NCBI GenBank assembly: GCA_017434455.1
Contig: JAFRFG010000046.1
Location: 62,001 to 126,000, forward strand
Direction of reading: 5' to 3'
Origin: Thermoguttaceae bacterium
Lineage (GTDB): Bacteria > Planctomycetota > Planctomycetia > Pirellulales > Thermoguttaceae
Length of the DNA: 64,000 nucleotides
The notes beneath the pieces are model-generated. The model saw only the letters and a list, made by a program, of their open reading frames with translations, was not told the origin of the DNA and ran no database searches. Positions within the stretch are counted from its first letter, which is position 1; each line of letters starts with the position of its first letter. This document shows positions 43,784-53,700 of this stretch, piece after piece. A program made the position numbers and the translations under genes.

Positions 43784-43934
43784 AAGCAGCCCTTTCACTC
43801 CTCCTTCGGGATATACAGTAACCGGCCGGGGGATGTTGTTGCGCGAAAAAGAGAAAACGCGCGGTTTTTTCGCCCCCCCAGGGGGAACGGCCCGGGGGGC
43901 TTCGGCCTTGGCTTTATTGCCTCGGCCGGTCCGC

Positions 43935-43940
43935 TATAAT
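43935..43940 (+). promoter_or_regulatory. Candidate -10 box for gltX
   Basis: A perfect TATAAT in CGCTATAATGGTAGG, 119 bases before the gltX start. No good -35 box at the right distance was seen. Confidence 0.35.
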
Positions 43941-44058
43941 GGTAGGGGAAACCCCCGCGCCGGACAAGAGAATTCTTTAGTAAAGGCCGCCGGCGATCGA
44001 ACGGCCCTCAAACGGCAAACAAAAAAGTATCATCCAGACGTTTTTCCGATTACCGACC

Positions 44059-45759
44059 ATGACCGAAATACGCACCCGCTTCGCCCCCTCCCCCACCGGC
44101 TATCTGCATATCGGCGGGGTTCGTACCGCTCTGTTCTGCTATCTCTTCGCCAAGCAGCAGGGGGGCCGGTTCATCCTGCGCATCGACGACACCGACCAGA
44201 CCCGCAACGTCCGGGACGCGCTTCAGCCGATCCTCGACGGACTGAAGTGGCTGGGGATCGACTGGGACGAAGGGCCGGTCATCACCGGCGCCGCCGATCG
44301 CGAGTCGTTCGGCCCCCATGTCCCCTACTATCAGTCGCTGCGCGGCGATAAGTATCAAGAGGCGGTCGATAAGCTCCTCGCCTCCGGACACGCCTACCGC
44401 GACTATGCCCGAGCCGAGGAGATCCAGGCCGAGCGTCAGGCGGCGCAGGACGCCAAGCGGACCTTCGTCTACAGCCGCCGCTTTATGGCTGAGACCGAGG
44501 CCGACCGGGCGCGGTTCGAGGCCGAGGGGCGTGCCGGGGTCGTTCGCCTGAAGATGCCGCGCGAGGGAAAACTCGTCATCCACGACCTCGTCCGCGGAGA
44601 CGTCGAGTTCGACTGGGCGACCGAACAGGATCACGTCATTCAGCGGGCCGACGGCTCGTTCATCTACCACCTGGCCAATGTCGTCGACGACCACGACTTC
44701 GGCATCTCGCACGTCATCCGCGCCGAGGAGCACCTGTCGAACACCCCGCGGCAGATCTTTATCATTCAGTCACTCGGCTGGGAGCTGCCCGCCTACGCCC
44801 ACCTGCCGTTCGTCGCCGAGCCGGGAAGCAAGACCAAGCTGAGCAAGCGCAAGCTCGACAAGTACCTGAAGAACCCCGATTTCGCCAAACTGGTGAACCA
44901 CGGCAAATCGATCGCCGATCGGGTCGGCCTGGCGACCACCGCCGACGGCTTCAACCCGGTGATCGTCGATTTCTACCGTCAGGTCGGCTATATCCCCGAG
45001 GGGATCATCAACTACCTGTCGCTGCTCGGCTGGGCGCTGGATGACAAGGCCGAATTCTTCCGCATGGCCGATATGGTCAAGCTCTTCACGCTGGATAAAG
45101 TGAACAAGGCCCCGGCGTCGTTCGACCCGGCGAAGCTCTTCGCCTTCCAGGAGAAGCACTTCACCACTTTGCCGACCGAGGAAAAATACCGCCGCGCGAT
45201 CCGCTACCTCATCGCCGCCGGTTGGCTTAAAGCGCTCGACGGCCCCTTCGCGGGGGTGAGCGATTTCACCGCGCTGCCCGACCTGTTCGACCCGGAGACA
45301 TCCCTGGCGCTGACCCGCCACGAGGAGATCCCCCCGCAAAAAGTCAAAGCGCTGCTGACCGCGCTGATCGAGGCGGTCGGGGAACGGATCAAGGTCTCGG
45401 GGGATATCCTCGATTTCGTTGAGTTCCTCGACAGCGACACCGATTTCGCCATCGACGAAAAGGCGTGGGCCAAACGGATCACCGGCGCACCGGAATCGGC
45501 CGCGCTTCTGGACGAGTACGCCGGCCGCCTGGCCGCCTGCCCCGCCGAAAGCTTCACCGCTCCGGCGCTGGAGGCGCACTTCGCGGCGTTCCTCGAGGAA
45601 AAGCGGATCAAGCCGGCCCAGCTGATCCACGCCCTGCGGGTCGCCGTCACCGGCAAGGGGGTCGGCATCGGGATGTTCGAGGCGTTGGAGCTGCTCGGCA
45701 AAGAGCGTACCCTCAAGCGCCTGGCCGCCCGAGATCACAAACCGGGCGAAAACGCCTGA
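44059..45759 (+). CDS. gltX: Glutamyl-tRNA synthetase
   Basis: 566 residues, somewhat longer than the usual about 470-490. The class I HIGH-type motif is in PSPTGYLHIGG, the family's RIDDTDQTR follows, and the KMSKS-type motif is KTKLSKRK near residue 260. It couples glutamate to tRNA-Glu (and possibly tRNA-Gln) in the cytoplasm. The C-terminal extension is rich in Ala, Glu and Lys and contains the anticodon-binding domain. No gatCAB is in this window, so whether it is non-discriminating is unknown. Confidence 0.95.
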   Translation: MTEIRTRFAPSPTGYLHIGGVRTALFCYLFAKQQGGRFILRIDDTDQTRNVRDALQPILDGLKWLGIDWDEGPVITGAADRESFGPHVPYYQSLRGDKYQEAVDKLLASGHAYRDYARAEEIQAERQAAQDAKRTFVYSRRFMAETEADRARFEAEGRAGVVRLKMPREGKLVIHDLVRGDVEFDWATEQDHVIQRADGSFIYHLANVVDDHDFGISHVIRAEEHLSNTPRQIFIIQSLGWELPAYAHLPFVAEPGSKTKLSKRKLDKYLKNPDFAKLVNHGKSIADRVGLATTADGFNPVIVDFYRQVGYIPEGIINYLSLLGWALDDKAEFFRMADMVKLFTLDKVNKAPASFDPAKLFAFQEKHFTTLPTEEKYRRAIRYLIAAGWLKALDGPFAGVSDFTALPDLFDPETSLALTRHEEIPPQKVKALLTALIEAVGERIKVSGDILDFVEFLDSDTDFAIDEKAWAKRITGAPESAALLDEYAGRLAACPAESFTAPALEAHFAAFLEEKRIKPAQLIHALRVAVTGKGVGIGMFEALELLGKERTLKRLAARDHKPGENA

Positions 45760-45849
45760 GGATACCGATAAGGCGCCGACCGGCAGAGAACACCGTGTTC
45801 GACCGGTCCGTCATCACGAAAAAACCAACCGTCACGAGGAGCCGCCGCC

Positions 45850-47826
45850 ATGTCCCGTCGCCTCAATCAAGCCGCTTTGTTCGTCCTGTGTTTCTTCCTC
45901 GGGGGGGTGTTTTTCGCCGCCGCGGCGCGGCCGGTCTTCTCCGGCGAAGAGGTCCAGCGATACGATCTTGCCGCCGCCAACGGTTTCGCGACCGTGTCGC
46001 CGGAACAGATCGACGCGGCGGTCTCGGCGATGAGCCCCGACGCTCGGCTGTTCTATACGCCGCAGCGTATCGCCCTGGCGAAAGCGAAGATCGACGGCGA
46101 CCCCATCTGGGGAGCGTACTATTCGGCGCTGGAAAATCATGCCAACGCTCTTTTAGACGTGCCGCCGCTGGAGCGGATCCAGGAAGGACGCCGGCTTTTG
46201 CCGGTCTCGCGCGAGGCGCTGCGGAGGATCTTTACCCTCACGTTCTGCGCCGAGATCCATCCCGAAAAGACCGAGTACGCCGAACGGGCTTTGGCCGAGA
46301 TGCGGGCGATCGCCCAATTCTCCGACTGGAATCCGAGCCATTTTCTCGACGTCGGCGAGATGACCGCGGCGATGGCGATCGGCTACGACGCGCTGCGCCG
46401 GCAGATGAGCGAGGAAGACCAAAACTTGATCGCCGGCGCGATTGTGGCCAAAGGACTGCGGTCGACCGACACGAAGGAACACCTCTGGTGGATAGCCAAT
46501 ACGGCGAACTGGAATCAGGTCTGCCACGCCGGACTGACGCTCGGTGCCCTGGCGGTCGCCGACCGCCAGGGGGAACTGGCCCGAAAGATCATCCGCCGCG
46601 CCGTCAACGGGATCACGTACAGTATGTCCTCGTATGAGCCGGATGGCAACTACACCGAGGGGGCCACCTACTGGATGTACGGAACGAGTTTCAATATTCT
46701 CCTTCTCACCGCGCTGAAAGATACCCTCGGAACCGATTTCGGCCGAAGCGACGCTCCCGGTTTTTCAAAGACGATTCACTATTACGAACAGGTTTTCGGC
46801 CCGTCCGGAAAAACGTGGAATTACTCCGACTCGGAGGAAGGGGCCATGTATGAACCGACGGTCTTCTTCTTCGCGGAGAAATTAAACGATAAAACGATTA
46901 CCTATAACGAGTACCGCCTGCTGGCCGGCCTTTTTAACCGTACTCCCCCGGAAAAAAAGGGGACGGTGTTTGGGCCTTTCGCCGGCGCGCGGCTGGCCCC
47001 GATGGCGCTTTTGTTCGATACCGGGGCAATCCAAAACCCGCCGATCCCCCCGAAGGAAAACGGGTTCGTCGGCATCGGGAACGGCAAAGCGCCGATCGCC
47101 CTTTTCCGCACCGGATGGGACTCCAGCGCCGCCTGGTTCGGAATGAAGGGGGGAACCCCCTCGGCTCCGCACGCTCACATGGACGCGGGCAGCTTTGTCT
47201 ATGAGCGGTACGGCTTCCGCTGGTCGGTCGAACTGGGAGCGGAACTGTACCACAAAATCGAGTCACTCGGCATGTCGCTTTGGTCGATCGCACAGGATTC
47301 GGACCGATGGAAGATTTACCGCTACAGTAATTTTTCGCACAGTACCCTGACGGTTAACAACGAATTGATGAGGGTCGGCGCGAACGCGCCGATTCTTGAG
47401 GCCTCCGTCGGCCGGCCGGGGGAAGACTCTTATGTTGCGTTTGACCTTACCCCGGTTTACGGCGGTTCCCTGCGAAATGCCCTCAGGAGAGGAACGCTTC
47501 ACGGCGACGGGACACTGGAAATCACCGACACGCTCACGGCTCCCGACGATAGGAGCGCGTCGGTCGTCTGGCGAATGATCACACGCGCGGTCCCCGAAAC
47601 GCGGTCCGACACGGAGGTTCGGCTGTCGATGGGCGAGGGGGAGAGCAAGGCGTCGGTCACGCTGGAGGCCCGGTTGGAGGGAACCGACCAGCCGGTCCGG
47701 TGGGAGTGGCCGGAAGCGAAGACACAAAACTCGTGGGATGAGCCCAATCCCGGGGCGGTCGACCTTCATTTCTCGTTCGAGGTTCCCGCCGGGGAAACGG
47801 TCACGGTTCGGGTCGACCTGCGCTAG
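45850..47826 (+). CDS. Heparinase II/III-family polysaccharide lyase
   Basis: 658 residues with a signal peptide (ALFVLCFFLGGVFFAAAA). The first 380 residues give the helical toroid: NTANWNQVCHAGLTLGALA and SYEPDGNYTEGATYWMYG carry the family's tryptophan, histidine and glutamate. The second half is the beta-sandwich with the signature SAPHAHMDAGSFVYERYGFRW, containing the metal- and substrate-binding histidines. These enzymes cleave uronic acid-containing polysaccharides by beta-elimination. The substrate is unknown (alginate-, heparin- or ulvan-like are possibilities). It lies 90 bases after gltX. Confidence 0.85.
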   Translation: MSRRLNQAALFVLCFFLGGVFFAAAARPVFSGEEVQRYDLAAANGFATVSPEQIDAAVSAMSPDARLFYTPQRIALAKAKIDGDPIWGAYYSALENHANALLDVPPLERIQEGRRLLPVSREALRRIFTLTFCAEIHPEKTEYAERALAEMRAIAQFSDWNPSHFLDVGEMTAAMAIGYDALRRQMSEEDQNLIAGAIVAKGLRSTDTKEHLWWIANTANWNQVCHAGLTLGALAVADRQGELARKIIRRAVNGITYSMSSYEPDGNYTEGATYWMYGTSFNILLLTALKDTLGTDFGRSDAPGFSKTIHYYEQVFGPSGKTWNYSDSEEGAMYEPTVFFFAEKLNDKTITYNEYRLLAGLFNRTPPEKKGTVFGPFAGARLAPMALLFDTGAIQNPPIPPKENGFVGIGNGKAPIALFRTGWDSSAAWFGMKGGTPSAPHAHMDAGSFVYERYGFRWSVELGAELYHKIESLGMSLWSIAQDSDRWKIYRYSNFSHSTLTVNNELMRVGANAPILEASVGRPGEDSYVAFDLTPVYGGSLRNALRRGTLHGDGTLEITDTLTAPDDRSASVVWRMITRAVPETRSDTEVRLSMGEGESKASVTLEARLEGTDQPVRWEWPEAKTQNSWDEPNPGAVDLHFSFEVPAGETVTVRVDLR

Positions 47827-47874
47827 CCAGCACAATAGATCAGTCCCACGCGAAGGCACGCGGTGATGGTATGT

Positions 47875-48307
47875 TCATTCCCGCGGTTTTTCCTCCTCGG
47901 CGGCAAACCCCTCGGGGAAGACCGTGTCAATATCCTCCCGCGTGAGGTGATAGATATGGACCGTATACCCGAGGCCCTTTTGAGGGGTAAACCGCCTGAA
48001 ACAGCGGCACCATCGTTCTGAGGCGAAGAAGTCTTGTCCCCAGTCGATATTGGAGTCGAGCAGATGTCTCGGGCCGTTGAACGGGCCGGCGTCGAGAAAG
48101 CGAAGTACCCCCGGCCGTTCGGGCCGCTTGGGAACGGCCGGGGTCGACACAGCGGCCTCCAGCTCTTTGAAGGAGGCGATGCTATGGGGATAGACCCACA
48201 GCGAGCCCCTCGCGCTGACGAGAAGAAAGGGGGGGGCCGGCGAGAATCGGCGCCGTCAACGCCGCGATCAGGAACAGATCAATCCATCGTTTGTGTCTCG
48301 GGCGCAT
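47875..48307 (-). pseudogene. Frameshifted remnant of a membrane glycosyltransferase-like protein
   Basis: From an ATG at 48307 the frame reads MRPRHKRWIDLFLIAALTAP, a hydrophobic end, and runs into an eight-C tract (48230-48237). After a one-base shift there it continues through LWVYPHSIASFKELEAA and RHLLDSNIDWGQDFF. The pattern PHS-x-x-x-F-x-EL then LDSN-x-DWGQD is the C-terminal part of GT-C-like planctomycete glycosyltransferases. Only about 140 codons remain. The shift could also be a sequencing or assembly error. It overlaps the 3' end of the next gene by 29 bases. Confidence 0.55.
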
Positions 48308-49328
48308 CGCTCTTCGAGCCGCTGTTTTTATTGTTCTTTGCGCCGGCCAGAGCGCTGCGCTTGAGATAGATTCCCGAGGCAATTAGGATGAGCCCGACGG
48401 CGATACAAATCGCGGAGGTCGGCAGCGTTCTGGGAGTGTCCGTTTTTTTCGTGGTGCCCCATTTATAAATACCGTAGTACTTCAGATAGAACTGGTTCTT
48501 CTTGGGAGCCCCCAGTTTAAACGAACGGACGGTTGTTCGAGACCGCGAGGTTTTGTTGTCAAAACTTCGGCGGTATTCCCATGACTTCGGATACTTGATT
48601 CCCCCCCAGTCGCCGTAGGTATATTTGTACCGTCGGGACCAAGGATAGACATGGTCGGGGACGACCATCCGGCCTTCGCAACTCAGCTCCTCCAAAGCGT
48701 AATCCTCCCCGCCGAAAAACATTTCCCCGCCAACGATTTGATTATAATCGTCCACCTGGAATTGGCAACGGAAAACCAGACGATATTGATTCTCCCGCAT
48801 TTCGGCCGACTCCACCTTAAAGGTATTCGAGTCAAGAAGATCCCTCAGTCGAGAGCCGCCGATGTACAGCCCGACGAGGGCTGTTGTGGTATCATAGAGC
48901 AGACCGCTTGTATCCTCGTCGCTCAAGACGCCGTCCCGTTTGTCGTACCAACAGGGGGCGGTATACCCGGATTCTCCCAGACTCTTTGTCGCGAAAAACG
49001 AATACTTTGGGTTTCTCACGGTAAGGTCTTCATCGTAACCGTCCTCCGGGGGAGAAGATCGGAATCTGGAGATATATTTCTGCTGATTCAATTCATAGAG
49101 TCCTCGATAAATCACGCGCGTCACCGAGGGATAATTTGGTTCATCTTTCCCTTCCTCCACCCAAGAGCATTCCATCTCGACATCGATTCCCTTGTTATAC
49201 AAGGTTTCCAGGTGAACGACGCGCTGCTTGATATGGGCGAGGAGCGTATCGGTGTCAACGGCCTGGTCTGCGCGCAAAATGGAAAAGACAATCGGCAGCA
49301 GCGCAAGAATGATCATTACCCTTCGCAT
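48279..49328 (-). CDS. Secreted, C-terminally anchored protein of unknown function, copy A
   Basis: 349 residues with a signal peptide (MIILALLPIVFSILRA) and a transmembrane helix near residues 308-326 (ICIAVGLILIASGIYL), followed by a basic and polar tail. The large extracytoplasmic part is rich in aromatic residues (YKYTYGDWGGIKYPKSWEYR) and beta-prone. It is a paralogue of the product at 49551-50573, with the same YLxYYG...LP...IYLKR ending. No family was recognised. The GC content of this pair is lower than in most of the window. Confidence 0.6.
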   Translation of the reverse strand: MRRVMIILALLPIVFSILRADQAVDTDTLLAHIKQRVVHLETLYNKGIDVEMECSWVEEGKDEPNYPSVTRVIYRGLYELNQQKYISRFRSSPPEDGYDEDLTVRNPKYSFFATKSLGESGYTAPCWYDKRDGVLSDEDTSGLLYDTTTALVGLYIGGSRLRDLLDSNTFKVESAEMRENQYRLVFRCQFQVDDYNQIVGGEMFFGGEDYALEELSCEGRMVVPDHVYPWSRRYKYTYGDWGGIKYPKSWEYRRSFDNKTSRSRTTVRSFKLGAPKKNQFYLKYYGIYKWGTTKKTDTPRTLPTSAICIAVGLILIASGIYLKRSALAGAKNNKNSGSKSDAPETQTMD

Positions 49329-49550
49329 CTTCGTACTCTTATGGTCAGAAACGACGCCTTAATGGTCGGAAAACGACATCGGCGTATTGAGGTTGAATTG
49401 ATTTGCCCTTAAGCCCGGCTGTCCGCGTTTTTTATAACACCGCGCGGCGGGGAAGTCAAACGTCAATACTTGGTTTCTCACAATCATCAATATTTTATCC
49501 CTCATGAGATTGTACCCGAAAGGCGCTCACGGGAGATCGAAAAGGTTCTT

Positions 49551-50573
49551 CTATTGTTTCATCACGGCCCCGCCTTTCGATACGCGGCGCTTCAGATAGA
49601 TCCCCGCGCCGATGAGGACGGCCCCGATGGTGAAGGCAATATCGGCGGCCGGCAGATGTTTCGTGGAGTCCGGCTCATCAAAGCCGTAGTAGCTCAGGTA
49701 GCACTGCTCTTTCGGGATCGGACGGCGCGTTATTTTGGTGATCCACGATGTCCGAGCAAAACCGGTTGGGGTACCGTCGGGGAGCGTAAAAGAGCTTTGA
49801 ACCATCTCGGGAAACGGAATATCATCCACCATTCGATAAGTGATCTTCTTCTGGTAAATCATATTCTTCACTTCCCCCGAATCGACACTCTCGATATCAA
49901 CGCGCAATTCCCTCACCATCCAGAAGTATTCGGGAATAAGGACGATACGCCCGCCGATGGCTCGTTCCACCTCCGCCACCGGGCAGTCGCCTTCGAAGGT
50001 AAATTCGGCCAATCGACGACCGGAAACGGGATCATTGGTATAACTCGCCGTGAGGATGGTGAAAGACGGATCGCAGACGACCTTATCGATCCACGTATCA
50101 CGGATATAGAGCCCATTGAAGAGAACGGTACACGCCTGAAACAATTCCATCCACCCGCTGTCGTCCAGCGGTTTTTTTTCATCAATGCTTTTGACTTGGT
50201 AGGGACCGGAGAGCTGGTCTTCCTCAAGGGAAAACCGATACTTGTCGTTCCATCCGCCAATTCCGTTTGGCCGAGCCGGAATATAATCCGAACCACGCAC
50301 CCATTGAAAATCACCACACACCGAGACATCGCAGCGCAGCGACTCCTCACTCTCCTTTCCAAACCGAGCAACCGATATCCAATTCATTTCCGCGAAAACC
50401 CCTTTGCGGTACTCGGCGTAAATCTGCCTCCACGCCGCCCTGGCATCTTCCAGTTTAGGCGCCGCCTCATCTCCGGCCGCGGGAGAATCATCGCCGATGA
50501 TCATCCCCGAGAATGGGGACAATACAAAGGCGAAAACGTACAAAAGACGCTTGATCGGAGATAGGATATTCAT
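49551..50573 (-). CDS. Secreted, C-terminally anchored protein of unknown function, copy B
   Basis: 340 residues from the ATG at 50573 (MNILSPIKRLLYVFAFVLS), the beginning of a signal peptide; the frame reads further upstream but gives a charged, unlikely leader. The C-terminal transmembrane helix (IAFTIGAVLIGAGIYLKRR) and the preceding CYLSYYGFDEPDSTKHLPAAD region match copy A. Middle parts are poorly conserved, with several short beta-strands and tryptophans. The genes are in tandem, about 220 bases apart, both on the minus strand. Function is unknown. Confidence 0.6.
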   Translation of the reverse strand: MNILSPIKRLLYVFAFVLSPFSGMIIGDDSPAAGDEAAPKLEDARAAWRQIYAEYRKGVFAEMNWISVARFGKESEESLRCDVSVCGDFQWVRGSDYIPARPNGIGGWNDKYRFSLEEDQLSGPYQVKSIDEKKPLDDSGWMELFQACTVLFNGLYIRDTWIDKVVCDPSFTILTASYTNDPVSGRRLAEFTFEGDCPVAEVERAIGGRIVLIPEYFWMVRELRVDIESVDSGEVKNMIYQKKITYRMVDDIPFPEMVQSSFTLPDGTPTGFARTSWITKITRRPIPKEQCYLSYYGFDEPDSTKHLPAADIAFTIGAVLIGAGIYLKRRVSKGGAVMKQ

Positions 50574-50700
50574 TGAGTGAATCTCACTTTCCTGTCGGAA
50601 ACTCATTTCCCCGCCGAAACTCTTTGTCATGGCCGACACAGACTTAAAATTCGAACACCGGATTCACCAGGGCGCAGTCATGCGCCCGACAGAGGATCGA

Positions 50701-53700
50701 TTACGGAATGATATCTTTCCCCCATATTTCGATTTCGTCGATCCCGTTATCGGTTAGAGGGAAATCCTGATCGATACCTGTCAGGCGCAGGCAGTTCGTC
50801 GTCTGTTTCGGGAAGGTAAAAGACTGTTCCCCGCCGCGCTGCTCCAAGGAGATAGGAATCCGGGCACCGTTGGAAAACTCCAGAACCGCCGACTTCCACG
50901 TCCGCCCTTCCCGAGGGGCGTGAAGCGCGATCACGATCTTGTCGGTTTCGACCGTTCGGCCCAATTCGACGGTGAGCGTCAAATCGGTTCTCAGGTTCGG
51001 CCGCCAGTAAGGAGCGTCGTCTTCCCCTTTCAGACCGTCGATGACCGCCGAGGGGGAATACTGCGGCAGGTATTTATAGTGGCTGTTGGAAACGGCTCTG
51101 GGGTAGGAGGTGACGGAAAACGTCTCCGCGTTCGGATGGAGGGCCAAATTCCGATATTCGTTCGGCCGGTTCGTTCCCCCGCGGGCGTCCAGCCCGTCGG
51201 CGATGCCGTAAATGGGAACTATGTTCGGGCGATTGTAATACGCCTCGATGAAGTTCTTTTGATTCTCCATCCCCCCGGCGGTAAAGCGCTCGAAGGCGTC
51301 GAGGGCGAAGTCGGTCCCTTTTTGACGATGTTCCTTGTACTTCGCCAGATGGTCGACCTCTTCCATCCCGTGCGCGAGCCGTTTATGCTCCTGGAACAGA
51401 TAGGCGGGGCGGCACTGTGTTCGATACGAGTGAATATAGGTATGCTCGATCTTATCCCATTTGTTCGCTTCCATGTACGAGCCGCAGTATGGGACACACA
51501 GGTCGATCCAGCAGGCGATCTTTTTCAGTTCCTTCTCCGAAAGGGTCACGCCGTAGTGGTCGGGGGTCAGATAGTCGAAAATCCGGCTCTTTGTCGAGCC
51601 CCACTGATCGGGACCGACCGCCGGCGGATAGGCGACCGCCATCGGGAGCCAATCGACCCACGTCGGCTGATGCTCGTAGCAGACCTTGCCGTAGTTCGTT
51701 AAGTTCAAATACGACTCGGCGAAATCACGCCCCGGGTTCATATCTTTTCCGGTTTGCGGATAGATATGCGCCTTCGACCACGGACGGGAGGAGACTCCCT
51801 CCCAGCATTCTTTCCAGCCGTACTGTTTCGTGTCCCCCAGCAGCGAGAGGGACGATTGATTCTCCCCATCGACCCGCCCGTTATGGCAGTTCACGCAGTG
51901 GGCGTCCCAGATCGGCTGTATCTCCCGCAGATAAGAGAACCCCTGCGGGACATCCTCCCCCTGCGGGGCGTTGATGTTAAGATAATCGCGCGCTTTTTTC
52001 TCCTCCGGGGTCAGATGCTTGACAAACTCCGGCTCGGCGATTTCTCCCGGCTCGAAGAAGGGACGTATCTCCTGCGGCGGTTTCGAAATGGCGATCGTCT
52101 GCGGACGGTTTTCGGTAAAGGTCATATTTTTGTCCTCATGGCAGCCGATGCACGAGAACATCTCCCCCGGCATCACCATCGCCCAGCTGCGCATCGTCTG
52201 GATCATCTTCCCCTCCTCGTCGAGGAGCTGGAAATAGACCGCCATGCGAGAGGGGACCTTAAAGTAGGCGCTTCCGTCCTCTTCGATCGAGACGTCGCCC
52301 AAGACGTGCTTGACGTCCCAGCTGCCGTTCCCGACCGAAATCGGCGTGTGCACCTGAGAGCTCGGCTGGTTGTACGAGACCCCGGCGGACATCGCCCGAA
52401 TCGAAAGGCCGATCACCCGGAGGGTTTTGACCCGGCCGCGCTCGACTCCTTCCAATCCGGGACCGAAATAGATATCCTGGACATAGAACGTTCCGCCCTC
52501 TTTGTTCAGGTCGAACTGCTCGGGGCGAATCGGCGGCGCCTCGCGTTTGGCCAGCGAGATAATCTGTCCCGAGGAGATCGTCGGGTCGTAGACGAGCAGC
52601 TCCCGATTTCCCGCCGAATCGAACCAGTAGATGCCGAACGGAATCGGGTAGTACCCCCGCGCCGGCCCCCCTTCGGGGACGTACGAAACGAGATATTCCT
52701 CCTCGCTCATCGGAAGCGGAAATTGGAAGAGTTCCCCCTCTTGCCCGAACAGGTCGTCGTGGACCGGTTCAAAATAACGGACCGGCGCCACGTATTCGAG
52801 CCCCTCATTCTCCTGCGTTCCGCGCGAGCGGTCCATCCGCATCAGTTTTCCCGACTGGTCGGTATGGTGCCCCGAACCGATCACCATCATCTTCGTGCTT
52901 CCCGGAATCGGGCTGGGGTGAATGATCGATCGCGGAGACCACGACTGGTTCCCGTAGTACTCGGTCTGCGCCGTGCCGTCGGGGTTCATAATGAACAGGT
53001 CGTGAATCATGCCGCTGACACGGTCGTTGTACTCCCAGCGCGTGTAGATGATCCGGCCGTCGTTCGTTAATTTAGGTCCGACGTTATGCGCCTGATCGAT
53101 CGCCAGGCGGCGGATATACCGCCCCGAGGCGTCACAGCGGTAAAGGTTAGTCACGTCGCTCGACCAGCAGGGGACGCACTCATCGCAGCGGGTCGACGTG
53201 AAGATAATATCCCCGTCCGGGAGCGGGCACGGCTCGATATCCGCCGTCCCGGCGCCAAACGTCAGCTGGGTGATTTCCCCGGTCGCCAAGTCGTAATCGT
53301 AGAGGTGATAATCGTCCCCCTCCTCGGATCGGCGCATCGAGAAGATGATCTTCTTTCCGTCGAACGAAAGGGCCGGGTCGCGGATGATCCCCTCTTTTTC
53401 CTGATGCAGGAGCGTCTCGGTGAGCGTACCGTCCTCGGCGATGTGCAGGCGGCACAGTTCCGACCCCATCCGCCAGTCGCCGAGCCGGTCTTTATAGACC
53501 GAATCGGACAAAAACGCCGAGGAGGCGAACGACGGCTGATTGACCAGCTGGCAATGCTTCACGAAGACGTAGTCGGACGAGAAATTCTCGACAGAGACCA
53601 GCCGCTCGGCGCGGCGCTTCTGCGCCAGTCGCAGGTAAAGGTCGGTCCATCGCATGTCTCTTCCCGGGGCGTTTTCCGCGCGAAGGGCTGAGAAAAGTTC

